From NCBI RefSeq assembly GCF_040183065.1, contig NC_091132.1:157082102-157146101 (forward strand): 64,000 bases of DNA, written 5' to 3'. Position 1 is the stretch's first letter, and each line of letters opens with the position of its first letter. Under the pieces are notes generated by a model that searched no databases, was not told the origin of the DNA, and saw only the letters and a list, made by a program, of their open reading frames with translations. The position numbers and the translations under genes were made by a program. This DNA is from Periplaneta americana (taxonomy: Eukaryota > Arthropoda > Insecta > Blattodea > Blattidae). Shown piece by piece: positions 9,758 to 20,450 of this stretch.

Positions 9758-11062
9758 ATGGCTTCTACGCGCTCTTCTTCTCCTCCAGGAAAAACTAATA
9801 AGAAACATAAGACAGGAGAAAGTACGACTGGTGGTCATATGACGAAAATTGCTATGGAATTGGACCCTGAGAAAGTTGCTGTAAAAGTGCCGCCTCCAAA
9901 GTTTATCAGTATCACATTGGACGGAACGGAAAAAACTATGAAAGACATTAGTCCATTCCACGTGAGACGTGCGCTCGATGGACTCGTTGGAAAGGTCAGA
10001 AATGCAACTCGACTCCGCAACGGTAGTCTCCTCGTTGAGACTGCATCTGCAAAACAGAGTGAGACGCTGTTGAAAGCAAAGTTGCTGGGGTCATACCCCA
10101 TCAGAGTTGAACGACACTCCTCGCTTAACACCACACGAGGAGTTGTGCATACAGATTCTCTAGATGGTCTATCAGATGAAGATATCCAATTAGAGCTGGC
10201 GGAACAGTCCGTGTCCAAGGCTTACCGTTTAATACGGAAGCGGGACGGACGGACTGAACCCCTGAGCACAGTCTTTATGACCTTTGAAACGTCTCTCTTG
10301 CCAGAATATATCTTTGTTGGGTACGAGCGTGTCCCTGTGCGTGCGTATGTGCCGAACCCAATGCGGTGCTTTAGGTGCCAACGGTTCGGACATACGCAAA
10401 AACGTTGCACAAACAATATTATCTGTGCAAAGTGCGGCGGTGCAGACCATGGGGATTCCCCATGTACTGGCGCCGAGCACTGTGTGAATTGTTCTGGGGA
10501 CCATGCTTCAAATTCTAAAAACTGCCCAAAGTATATGCTGGAAAAGACGATTCAAGAGCTTCGAGTCCGGGAAAATATTAGCTTCTTTGAGGCACGTAAG
10601 CGTATTTTAGATAAAGAAAAGAAGGCAACTGAAAAGTCCTATGCGTCTGTACTGCAGAGAGCAACAGAGGGAATCGATGCCACCACACAAACGCCACCTC
10701 TTACGAACATACCTGGGAAGCGAATTGAGATCGCAACCCAGACATATGTAGACGCCGCTACTCAGACTGCTGAGTCAGACGACACTTGTGGACTTGACAT
10801 CAGGCCTTACGTCCCTAAGAAAATTATTGCTATGACAGCGGAGAAGGATTGTAGGCCTAGTAGAACACCAGAACGTCGCACTCCTAGTTCGGGTGGCAGG
10901 TCGAGATCACGTTCTCGATCACGTCCTCGATCAAGATCGCGATCAGGAATGCGACGAACTGCAAGTGAGTCGCCGGAGTCGAAGACAAAGCAGTCGCAGG
11001 CAAAAGAATCTTCTCATAGAAAGGAAAAGAAGAGAAGATCCCCTGTTAAGCCACCAACATGA
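9758..11062 (+). CDS. LINE ORF1, gag-like nucleic-acid-binding protein
   Basis: 434 codons from ATG 9758 (MASTRSSSPPGK). This start is chosen over the open extension upstream because a compact basic N-terminus begins there and upstream sequence looks like leader. The middle region (about residues 45-190) is the usual ORF1 fold. Three zinc knuckles follow near residues 200-250: CFRCQRFGHTQKRC (C-x2-C-x4-H-x4-C), CAKCGGADHGDSPC and CVNCSGDHASNSKNC. The C-terminus is rich in SR/RS dipeptides (about residues 380-400) and ends basic. It would coat the element's RNA and form the ribonucleoprotein particle. The frame is intact, unlike ORF2. Confidence 0.85.
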   Translation: MASTRSSSPPGKTNKKHKTGESTTGGHMTKIAMELDPEKVAVKVPPPKFISITLDGTEKTMKDISPFHVRRALDGLVGKVRNATRLRNGSLLVETASAKQSETLLKAKLLGSYPIRVERHSSLNTTRGVVHTDSLDGLSDEDIQLELAEQSVSKAYRLIRKRDGRTEPLSTVFMTFETSLLPEYIFVGYERVPVRAYVPNPMRCFRCQRFGHTQKRCTNNIICAKCGGADHGDSPCTGAEHCVNCSGDHASNSKNCPKYMLEKTIQELRVRENISFFEARKRILDKEKKATEKSYASVLQRATEGIDATTQTPPLTNIPGKRIEIATQTYVDAATQTAESDDTCGLDIRPYVPKKIIAMTAEKDCRPSRTPERRTPSSGGRSRSRSRSRPRSRSRSGMRRTASESPESKTKQSQAKESSHRKEKKRRSPVKPPT

Positions 11063-11076
11063 TATAGGTCCTCTTG

Positions 11077-14000
11077 ATGACTGATATTGTACAGTGGAAT
11101 GTGAACGATGTACGCAGCAGATATACAGAACTACAGCAATTGATCTATCATGAAAACCCTGCTATTTTATGTCTCCAGGAGACACACCTTCGGCCCGAAA
11201 ACTCCCTAAGTATCTCGGGATACTACGTTCACCGGTACGATCACCTTGCCGGTATTCGTGCCAACGGAGGTTGTGCTCTCCTATTCCGCCAAAGTATCTT
11301 TTCCTCTGTTATCAACATCAACAGCCCACATCAATGCATAGCCGCTCGAGTCAATCTACCTTCCATCCAGTTCTCAATAGTCTCTGTATATATACCCCCA
11401 GACACACCTTTCACAGTGCATGACATTGAAGACATTTTCTCGCAGGTACCTGCTCCATATCTGGTAGTGGGGGATTTTAATGCATCCCACCACTCATGGG
11501 GCTCAAATTCCGATGATGACAGAGGAAATAAAATAGCAGAGGTATGTACTTGTCTAAATCTTGTTACCCTGAATTCAGGGGAAGCAACACATCTCTCCTT
11601 AGCTTACGGTACATACTCCATGATAGATATCTCCATTTGTAGCCCAGTTTTGTCCACGCATTTCGAGTGGTCTGTGATTCACGACCTACATAGTAGTGAC
11701 CACTATCCCATTCGAATGCGTATGTCCGCTTTACGTCCGGCGGAATCTCGATCTCCAAACTGGGTTCTTAAAAAGGCGGACTGGGTCGGATTTTCGGAGT
11801 CCATATCATTCGATGATAACGGACATGAAAATGTGGACTCCGTAGTAGACCATTTCTCAAATGTGGTTATAAAGTCAGCGGAATTATCTATCCCCCGGTC
11901 GTCCTGCAGGCCAAAACGCTTCTCTGTCCCCTGGTGGACGGATGCCTGCAGAGATGCAATCCGTGACCGCAAACGTGCTTTACGCCAATTTGAGCGCCAT
12001 CCGACCCAAGAATATTTTGTCCAGTTTAAACGTCTTCGAGCCAAAGCTCGTCGCATTGTGTGCGATGCTAAGAAGACGTCCTGGACAAATTACGTCAGTT
12101 CATTGAAACACAACGTCCCAGCTAACACCATATGGGACAAAGTCCGTCGAATAATGGGGAAACGTAGTTCTGTAATTCCGGGCCTTCTAAACAATGGAGT
12201 AACGACCACCAGTCCAATAGACATTGCTGAAATATTTGCTACCACATTTTCACAAATAAGCAGCTCAAATAATTACGACCCGGAATTTCTGAAAATCAAA
12301 GATACTGCAGAAAAACGAAACCTAAATTTTCAATCTGACAACACTGATACTACAATGCACCGTTCACATCCGAGGAGCTGGAGGCGGCACTAGACACATC
12401 CCCTGATACCTCCCCTGGCCCTGATTACATCCATAACCGCATGCTTCGTCATCTTCCACCAGCTGGAAAATCCTTTCTTCTGTCTATGTACAATAGAATC
12501 TGGACTGAGGGTGTATTTCCATCTGCTTGGCGTTCTGCCATTGTAATTCCAGTCCAGAAACCGGGAAAGGACCCTTCTTTACCTGGCAATTACAGGCCAA
12601 TCTGTCTCACCAGCTGTGTGTGCAAGGTTATGGAAAAGATGATAAGCAAACGCCTGATGTGGGTACTCGAATCGGGAAACCGATTATCTAACATCCAATG
12701 TGGTTTTCGCAAGCGCAGATCCGCCGCAGACCATCTTGTTCGGCTGGAGATCGCCATTAGAGATGCTTTCCTCAAGAAGGAACATCTTGTGGCGGTCTTC
12801 TTTGATCTAGAAAAGGCTTACGATACCACGTGGCGTTTTGGAATTCTGCAAACCCTGTATGACTGGGGACTTCGTGGCAGTCTGCCAACGTTTATTGCGA
12901 AGTTCATGGCAGAGCGGTATTTCCGAGTTCGAGTAGGCACCACACTTTCTAACGAACATCTCCAAGAAAATGGCGTTCCGCAGGGGTCTGTATTAAGTGT
13001 TCTTCTTTTCTGCATTGCGATCAATGGCATTGCCCACTGTGTAGGTAACCGAGTATCTTCTCTCTTGTACGTTGATGACTTCAGTCTATATTACAGTTCC
13101 CGATACCTCCCATCTATCGGTCGACAGTTGCAACTGGTCATCAATGTGCTATCGGAGTGGTCTCTTCGCAATGGCTTTAAATTCTCCACTCAAAAGACGC
13201 AGTGTGTCCACTTCTACAACCAACGTGGACTCCATCCACATCCTGAACTGCGTCTTAATGGAGTGGATTTGCAATATACAGACACTGCGAGGTTTTTGGG
13301 CCTTATCTTTGATTATAAATTAACGTGGAAAGTCGCATATCCGTGATTTGAGAAGGCGTTGTGAAAAATCTTTAAACATTTTACGCCTTTTGTCAGGGGT
13401 TCGCTGGGGTGCAGACCGCATAGTGCTTTTACGTCTATATCGTTCTCTTATCCGTTCAAAGCTGGATTATGGCTGTTTTATCTATGGCTCAGCAAATAAA
13501 TCTAAGCTACGTTTCTTAGACACTATCCATCATCATGGGATACGACTCGCTACAGGTGCCTTCCGAACGAGTCGGATAGCGAGCCTGTATTGTGAAGCGG
13601 GGGAACCATCACTGTATCGGCGACGTAATGTCCTGTTGTGCTCATATGCGGTTAAACTCCGCTCGCAGCCTGAGCACAATTCTTTCGACTCTTTCCATCA
13701 TTCGTCTCTTTACGGCCGATACAGTGAAAATCCACGGAGACCTCGTCCAGCAGGTGTGCGATTCCGTGAACTGCTCTCTGAGCTCGACGTCGATCTACCA
13801 TCCGTTCGCACACTAGAATACACCACCACTCCACCGTGGATTATGCGACGTCCCATGTTTGATGTAAGCCTGAGCCAAAGTTTTAAGAATTTTACACCAG
13901 CTTTTGTTTATAGACTTCGTTTTAGTGAACTTTTATCCCGATATCCAAATTATTCTTTAGTTTATAGTGACGGATCCCGAGTAAATGATTGTGTTGGTTG

Positions 14001-14763
14001 CTCCTTCGTTGCAAATGGACAGATATATAAATATAAACTGAGCGAATATACCAGTGTTTTTACTGCAGAATTATATGCTTTTTACAGAGTTTTATTGTTT
14101 TTAATTCGAGAACCTCGGGGCAGATACCTAATCTGCTCCGACTCTTTAAGTGCCATTCAGTCTTTGCAGTGTCTCTATTCAGAGGATCCCCTTGTGTTAA
14201 GAACTCAGCAGCTGTTCCACACACTCCTAAGCTCTGATTGCGAGATTGGAGTAGTGTGGATTCCTGGCCATGTCGGAATTCGTGGGAATGAGGCCGCAGA
14301 TGCTGCAGCCAAAGATGGTGCCACGAATGGCACTCTGGTATATTGGCGCGAGAGGTGGCAAGACTTACAAAATTATTTGAAATGTAGAATATGGTGGCAA
14401 TGGGAAGGAGAATGGTCTGCACAAGAGGAAAACAAATTACGAAGAATAAAGAATACTGTTCGAGTTTGGGATTCGTCCACAAGAGCGTCACGACACGAAG
14501 AAGTTTTACTCACCCGGTTGAGGATTGGCCACTGTTATCTGACACATGGCCATCTGCTACGTGGCGAGCTTCAGCCGGAGTGTGATCTATGCCATGTTCC
14601 ACTTACGGTGGAACATTTTTTATTACATTGTAGAAAATATGACCGTGTCCGTCGGCAACATGGAATTCGGCCGACTCTTCGTGACGCTCTTGGAAATGAT
14701 TTTAATTGTACAAATGCAGTCCTGAGATTTTTATCGAGTACTGGACTTGACAGGGTGATTTAG
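11077..14763 (+). pseudogene. LINE ORF2: endonuclease, reverse transcriptase, RNase H (frameshifted)
   Basis: Starts at ATG 11077, 15 bp after the ORF1 stop. Segment one (11077-12393) holds the APE-type endonuclease: WNVND, LQETHL, VVGDFNASHHSWGS, SDHYPI. A frameshift at about 12340-12352 moves to the frame ending at 13346. That segment holds the reverse transcriptase: NYRPICLTS, FFDLEKAYD, GVPQGSVLS and LLYVDD (the catalytic Y-x-D-D). A second shift at about 13333 leads to the frame ending at 14763. This frame holds RNase H (YSDGSR, TAELYAF, CSDSLSAIQSL, WIPGHVGIRGNEAADAAAK) and a terminal CDLCHVPLTVEHFLLHC zinc motif. Motifs are otherwise intact, so the copy is fairly young but dead in cis. 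Confidence 0.9.
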
Positions 14764-15153
14764 TTTTTGACCCGTTTTAATTATCCTCCGGACCCTTTAC
14801 ATCCGGAGGTTACACTTGTTATTTAGTATATAAGTCTTTTAACAAACTTGACATTCGGACCTTTTGCATCCGAGTATTTTAGAAATACGCCAGATAATGT
14901 ATTTATGGTAGCATTTGTATTGTTATTTTATCTCTTTTTAAATATTAGTTAAGGTCAGATTTTTATAATGTTTTATGCATCACCCTATTGAAACTGCATT
15001 TGTGTACCTCGTTTTAATCGTGACAACGTGTTTTAGTTCTTTAAGCATTCTGATTATTGTATAGTTTCTGTTGTGTAAAGAATTTTAGATAAGGGCGCAA
15101 ATAGCCATAGATGCTGACGCGCCCTTTTTAAACCCCACTAACTAACTAACTCC
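14764..15153 (+). other. LINE 3' UTR and simple-repeat tail
   Basis: Non-coding, AT-rich. It contains two similar short phrases (TCCGGACC and CATCCGGAGG/CATCCGAG) and ends with GCGCCCTTTTTAAACC and tandem CTAA units instead of a poly(A). A short tandem-repeat tail is typical of I-group elements. Confidence 0.75.
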
Positions 15154-15287
15154 ACTACTGCAAACCACAGATCTGGATCGTCTTTGTAGAATGGAGGAGG
15201 CTTCTCAATACGTTGTGCACACACAACGACTCTGTCACCACTACTAGTTGGTAAAGAACTTTGCTCTGTATCTTCGTGTGTGTTCAT
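15149..15287 (-). pseudogene. Gypsy-type LTR retrotransposon gag N-terminus
   Basis: On the minus strand an ATG at 15287 opens a short frame. It includes RIEKPPPFYKDDPDLWF, which matches the P-P-F-x-x-x-x-P-x-x-W-F signature at the start of many arthropod Gypsy-family gag proteins. It stops abruptly at the 3' end of the LINE, so the remainder of gag and pol is gone. Directly upstream lie a primer-binding-like site and an LTR. Confidence 0.65.
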
Positions 15288-15289
15288 AT

Positions 15290-15305
15290 CACGTCGGGGT
15301 CACCA
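15290..15305 (-). promoter_or_regulatory. Primer-binding site of the Gypsy remnant
   Basis: Minus strand TGGTGACCCCGACGTG, three bases inside the LTR end (which reads ...GCTACA). The TGG start and position right after the LTR are as expected for a tRNA primer-binding site. Which tRNA would prime is not determined. Confidence 0.55.
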
Positions 15306-15308
15306 AAT

Positions 15309-15525
15309 TGTAGCTAGAATACAATATACTGAGTAAATGAACTCAAGAACAGTTTTTATTTCTCGTCAGAAAGATACAAATTAATTAACAACAAAACCGT
15401 TGCCAAGGAGAGCTGAATTTCCATAGCCCACTCCGTTGTATCATGAACATTGACGTAGGCTAGTTGTGACTGCAGAACTCAGAGCCCTACAGTCAGGTTT
15501 ACTATGCTGCCATCGTGTTGTTACA
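15309..15525 (-). mobile_element. Gypsy-type LTR (~217 bp)
   Basis: On the minus strand it starts TGTAACAACACGATGG and ends CTAGCTACA, i.e. 5'-TG...CA-3' with TGTA/TACA inverted tips. AATAAAA occurs about 150 bases into the LTR and could serve as the polyadenylation signal. Only one LTR is present. The element is cut off after the gag start. Confidence 0.65.
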
Positions 15526-16591
15526 TTAATGGCTAGTTTTTCCAAGTAATGTTTAATTTGACTTAACAAATGTTAAATAATGGTTTATTTTTAACGTTTT
15601 GTTAAGATGTTTTCCATTTTTCCAACACAATTTTGTTTAAAATAACCAACACTTAACTTTAACTGTCGTTAATACTATTCTAACTACTCAACAGCAGTTG
15701 GTAATGATTTTGCGTATGTAAGACAACTTCTTATTGGCTGATATTATTATTTAAATTCTGTACTGTAGAGTAAGTCATGAAACATGTATAAAATCGTAAC
15801 CTGTTACAGTAGCCATGATTCATACAGTACAGAGAGTTGATAAATGAAAGTTGCATTGACTATTATTGAATAATAATTATTATTATAAGTATGGTTATAT
15901 TTTATAATGCTAAATATGAATTTCTGTTTAGAAAAATCTCAGTATTATGACCACTAGGTGACAATAATTACACGAATGTGTGTGTAGTCACTGTACATAA
16001 AACCCCGAGGAGAATTCCGTATCATATAAAATTCTCTAATTCAGGTCCATGTATAAATTATATGTAATTTCGTCCTAAAGAATCAATTGCTGCTGAAACA
16101 TTTTATTATTTACTCACTGCGTATTTTGAAGCACTATTGACATCGGCTATAGTTGAAGAGCCAGTAACATAGAATCTAGAGTTAATAGTAGCTGGTGAAT
16201 TGGAACAAGTGGCCTATTTCTGTTTGTAGGATATTCAAATCTGACTTCAATTTCTTGCCACGTTGAGATCGCACATTTTCTCAATATTAAATTGATAATA
16301 GCTAAGCATCGAAATAAGCGTCAGTATGATAATCAGTTGACTTATAAAGATTATCTTCCGTATATTAATATTCCAAAATATCTTTTAAATTATATATTAC
16401 CAGTCTTATGGCCGGTTTCACAAAGCTTCATTAAGGTTTTAATGATTCATTAATGTATTTACTGGTTCATTAAATCATTTTTATATCTCACCAAGCATCT
16501 TTAGCCTAACGAACCAGTAAAACTATCATTAAATTTAGTGATAGAAATTTCCGTCTTTAATTTTTTAATTATTCATTAGTTTCAATATAAA

Positions 16592-16806
16592 ATGGCGGAA
16601 CGTTTCGACGCAGAATTGTTATATCTGGAACTGCTCGAAAATTAAGAGTCAAATGGAGATAATGTTAACCATTTAAAAACCGATCATTTTGAAAATTTGA
16701 ATGACACAAAAATTCACAAAAGATACCACGTCACGAAGATAGTGGTACCGGTACTCAAAATTTTAGAAGAAACTGATCATAGGTTAGAATATCATAAAAA
16801 CGGCTG
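16592..16806 (+). pseudogene. Harbinger transposase N-terminus (truncated)
   Basis: ATG 16592 gives MAERFDAELLYLELLEN, then a stop. After the stop the same frame continues to NDTKIHKRYHVTKIVVPVL and TDHRLEYHKN. This resembles the N-terminal segment of Harbinger transposases in which a RRYHVTK-like helix precedes HRLEYPxxRNNPLTP. The catalytic nuclease is missing. Confidence 0.65.
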
Positions 16807-17009
16807 AGACAAAGCTGAAACTAGTCAACTAGGTAACATACAACTGAGTTTTATTTTAAGACATGAAAGTGATTAGCCTATTATAACTACATAGCGGTAC
16901 CTAAGAAATATTACTAAATTAATACATAATGTGCATTTGAAACATAACAAAACTTAATTGGTATATTAACTTTCATTTATTAAAATTATATTATAGCTAG
17001 CGATAAGAT

Positions 17010-17335
17010 ATGTTTGCAATGGCTTTAAAACAGAAGCGAAAGAGCTGGATTCTTGGAATTTATAATCGTTTTCTTTACGATGGAAATTTAATTTTCCAGC
17101 AAGATAATCACCCCGCGCACACCGCCATAAACGTTCAAAGACGGTTCACGGAAAAGCATGAAAAAAGAGGAGGATTGAAAAATATCGAGACATCCCACCT
17201 CAAAATCCAGATCAGTTCTGGGATCAAGTTCTGGCTACCTGGGAAGATTTCGCTAAGGATCAGAACTGTTTCCGCGATCTGGTGGACTCAATGCCCCGAA
17301 AATGCCAGGCAATGATAGACGCCGGTGGCATGTGG
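17010..17335 (+). pseudogene. Tc1-type transposase C-terminal fragment inside the Harbinger element
   Basis: One frame gives NLIFQQDNHPAHTAINVQRR, the D-containing catalytic block (QQDNxPxHTA) of Tc1-like transposases. A neighbouring frame then gives PPQNPD, WDQVLATWEDFA and LVDSMPRKCQAMIDAGG, which is the usual SMPRRCQAVIDA C-terminus. A frameshift and a small deletion around the third acidic residue make it non-functional. It lies fully within the Harbinger boundaries, so it was inserted there or carried along. Confidence 0.7.
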
Positions 17336-17524
17336 ACAATGTATTTCTTTTATTTTTCTTTAATTTGTTTGTTTATCTTAGTTTTATTTCGGGAAGAAAA
17401 TTGATCTCCCAAGAGTTTTTTAAATTCTCCTAGTGGAGCCAGAGTTGCGAAATAATTCGTTCCACTACAGAAAATTAAAAAAATGAAGAAAGGTAACATG
17501 TATCAAAATTAGTTACGTTCATAA

Positions 17525-17640
17525 AAAAATTGTTCCCGCCGAGAATCGATCATGGGCCCCTGGAATGGCATGCCAACTCGCTACTGACTGCTCCACCGGA
17601 GAGTCGTGACGGGATTAGCGCGACGAGGCAAATATAGCTG
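17525..17640 (-). repeat. tRNA-like (SINE head) fragment
   Basis: Minus strand: CTCCGGTGGAGCAGTCAGTA, then ATGATCGATTCTCGGCGGG. This has the form of an A-box and a weak B-box (GATCGATTCTC) spaced as in a tRNA-derived SINE head. The head pairing and box order resemble family A (window positions 1-165) but are diverged. Not a tRNA gene. Confidence 0.5.
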
Positions 17641-17989
17641 CTGGGCTTTAAATCTACGGAGACAGCGCACATATTATGAACGTATTCGTGTAAATATTTT
17701 AATGTTCAGTACTAGTTAATATTTCATTTGAACTGATTCACTGAAGCTTGGTGAAACCGGCCCTTACTCTAAACATTCCTCAAAGAGAAACATAACATGT
17801 TATTTTCACAACTTTTGTCTGAACAGCTGTGGTGTTATCCGTCATGTTTAACTGTTTGTTAAATGAGTTAACGGCCTGAAATCCTACATTTAAAGTTAAC
17901 AAATGGTTAAGAACCTGTTAAGCCAAACTGGTGTTGAACAAATGGAAAAACTGTATTTAACAAACAGTTGAAGGTTTAACAGTCGGTAA

Positions 17990-19556
17990 GTGTTCTAACC
18001 GTTGCTTACGAGATTATACAAGCTGGCGCATAGAGCTTGAAAAACGAGTCTGAAGTGGTTCCCTCGTAATGCCAATTCCGCCGCTCGGAGCGCTGTTCTG
18101 CCCTATATATTCATAGCAGAACACTTAAATGACATTGACATTTGGGACATTTAAAGGACTCACCATTGCTTATTAAATGCTTCGTACAATATTTTATGGA
18201 CAATAGACGTAATTTCCAAACTTCTACTCCTCAATTATATTACAATAAAAGGCTGTCATTCTTGATAATAAAACATATTACATATAAACTGAGGGACTGT
18301 CTGCTCTACTTCAGTTCATACACCAAACATTTCCAGAAATAAATTAACTTGACATCTTACATATACGCACTATAGCCTACCCTTTTCACCTAATATTATT
18401 AATATTGTTATTAAATAAGATATTGCAACTAATTAAGGTACTGCATTATCTTTAATTTCCTTGAATTCATAATTACGCATTTGCAAGAAGGCCTAACTTT
18501 TCCCTCTCTTTAAAAAAAAAAAATACGGACGTCACAATAACTGAGAAGTATAATTATTGCGCGATTTTTTCTTGCAGTGGTGAAAACATTTCTATAGGCC
18601 TACTGATTAATCTATTGAGCATAGTAATAGTAAACTCTGTAGTATTTTAGTGCGTGTACGCGTAATGTATTGGTAATGATACAAGAATAAAAATAAATTA
18701 GGCTAGACATAACCTCACAAAATTACAAACACATGCTAAAACAAAAAAAAAAAAAAAAAACCTTTACGTATCCGTATATAATAAAACTAGATATTCCAGA
18801 TATAATTTGTTTCACACGATAATCACCTCAGCCTATTTCGGAAGCAGCCATTATTAGTTACAGTTTGAGGTGCATTACCTAATCTCATACTAACCTTGTT
18901 AAGTTCTCTAACCTAATTCACTGATAATTACGTAACAATACACAGGTCTAAAATACAGACAAATACACATTAATTACCTAATAAGTACAGCATGAAGATA
19001 ATTCATTACTTTTGTCGGTATTTTCTAAAAGAGAAAGGGAAAACAGTAACAACATTATCTTCAATGTTTACATCACGTCGTTCAAATTTTCATTAGGCCT
19101 ATATCAGTAATGCTTGGTAAGTGAAACAATGCATGAAATTATTTTACATTTCGGGTCACATCATTCGAGAGTCGGAAAATGCAATTCGCCACTTTTAACA
19201 TAGCATTGCTTGTTATATGAGAGAACTTTGACATTTACCTTAACCTATAAAGATACGACCTGTTGGTACAGAGTTCTTCACATAGCAAAACACAGACAAT
19301 TTTCGAATATAACTTAGCTGAACAAACTTCAAATAACACTGTAATATGCTTGGCATATTTATAATATTCGTACTCAATCAGTAATGCACAATTAATCGAA
19401 CTATTTTCACGATGCACAATGCTTTGTAATGGTACTATTCATCATTTCATAGGGCAGAGAGGCGAACCTAGCGGCAGAAATTGTCATGACTCACAGAGAC
19501 CTACTCTCGATCGTGCTATGCGCCAGCTTGTGTAATCCCGTAAGCAACGGTTCTAA
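17990..19556. mobile_element. Element with ~110-bp terminal inverted repeats
   Basis: GTTCTAACCGTTGCTTACGA (about 17991) through GCTGGCGCATAG and TCTGCCCTATA (to about 18107) is the reverse complement of 19448-19555, with substitutions and small indels. The ~1.3 kb interior has no transposase-like frame. Long inverted repeats suggest a foldback-type or MULE-like non-autonomous element. A target duplication was not found. Confidence 0.6.
18108..19447. other. Interior without recognisable genes
   Basis: AT-rich, with a poly(A) run near 18744-18761. Frames of about 60 codons show no similarity to known families. Confidence 0.5.
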
Positions 19557-19581
19557 CAATACTTGGACAAACCGGCCATAG

Positions 19582-20350
19582 GAGTCACGTCATAACTTCC
19601 ATTTGAATTGCATTAGCGACTGTACTGCCATCTCGTGTTCGTTTACAGCGGACGGGTGGCGATCTTGGCAGTTGTTCTCTTCAAAGTGCAAACGATTTTA
19701 ACAAAGAAACGAGCAATCTATATGTGTTCTGGGATAATACGTGAGTTTCTAATTCAATGTATTTAATTCAATTGAAACATTCATATATGTATATGAAATC
19801 ATATTTAATCACATTTTGTTCAAGAATTATTACAGTATGATACGAAAGATTGCCTATTACATTAACATATCCTGATTTAATCATTAAATTTATTCAAATA
19901 CATATATGTTAAAGAAGTGAAGAACCTGGTGAACAATCGTATATAGAAGATTTTCAACATATGTGTTGCGTATAAGACATACACTATTACAACATTTTAA
20001 TCGTAACATCGGTAATATTTTGCATAATATCACGTAGAATCTGTCTCACACAGACATTAAGTACAAATATTTCAAATATTATACATTTTATCGATTTTAA
20101 CATTAAATATATATAATAGTGACATTCAACAAAGTGTAACATGAGTTCTACGTAAATTACATTCATATTTTATACTTTTTTCTTTTCAGTAAGTAGGCGA
20201 AACTACACAAAATCAGTCAAATTGAGCATTTCTCACACCAATATCAGATTTTATTACATACAACTCATGATCAATTATTCAAACCAATGTTATGCTTATA
20301 CTGTGAATACCTTATTGACTTACGTTTAGATTTCTTTGTAATATTTTGAA
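19582..20350. other. No recognisable gene
   Basis: Very AT-rich spacer with no bounded repeats or coding signal. Confidence 0.5.
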
Positions 20351-20450
20351 TATCTGATGATGCCATATAGGCGAAAACGTTCATAAATTTTCTTCTGTAA
20401 GATGTATTAGCAAATAATAATTTGCAAAAAAAAAAAAAAAAAAAAAAACG
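20350..20450 (+). repeat. Penelope-like tail motif with poly(A)
   Basis: GATGATGCCATATAGGCGAAAACGTTC is followed by 50 bases and then about 22 A residues. The phrase 'gatgcct...aggcgaaaacgt' also occurs on both arms of the element at 24105-24772. I recall it from the ends of Penelope-like and other retroelements in many animals. The family call is weak. Confidence 0.35.

Larger units (their letters stand above)
9290..15153 (+). mobile_element. I-type LINE retrotransposon, nearly full length
   Basis: A GC-richer block with a leader, ORF1 (9758-11062), ORF2 (11077-14763, broken) and a ~390-bp 3' UTR ending in short tandem repeats, CTAACTAACTAACT (15138-15152). An APE endonuclease, reverse transcriptase and RNase H in one ORF2, with zinc knuckles in ORF1 and a simple-repeat tail, place it in the I group of the Jockey superfamily (I or Nimb type). 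The 5' boundary is uncertain. The 3' end abuts a Gypsy gag remnant. No target-site duplication could be confirmed. Confidence 0.85.
16409..17763 (+). mobile_element. Harbinger (PIF/Harbinger) non-autonomous element with TTA target duplication
   Basis: The 21-bp inverted ends are GGCCGGTTTCACAAAGCTTC(A) on the left (16410-16430) and its complement with one mismatch on the right (17742-17762). They are bounded by TTA at 16406-16408 and 17764-17766. A 3-bp TWA-type duplication is diagnostic for this superfamily. Inside are a HARBI1-like N-terminus with a stop, a Tc1-type transposase fragment, and a tRNA-like stretch. None is intact, so it would need a transposase in trans. Confidence 0.8.
15530..19581. 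mobile_element. Outer terminal-inverted-repeat element, nested
   Basis: ATGGCTAGTTTTTCCAAGTA at 15530 pairs with TACTTGGACAAACCGGCCAT at 19562-19581. The 25-bp ends match with four to five mismatches. The body has no recognisable transposase of its own and hosts a complete Harbinger derivative (16409-17763) and a second long inverted repeat. The target duplication is not clear, so the superfamily is unknown. The pairing could be partly fortuitous. Confidence 0.45.

Noticed and set aside
9233..10504. Antisense frames of 78-242 codons over the LINE leader and ORF1
   Set aside because: Shadows of the GC-rich coding strand, with no motifs of their own.
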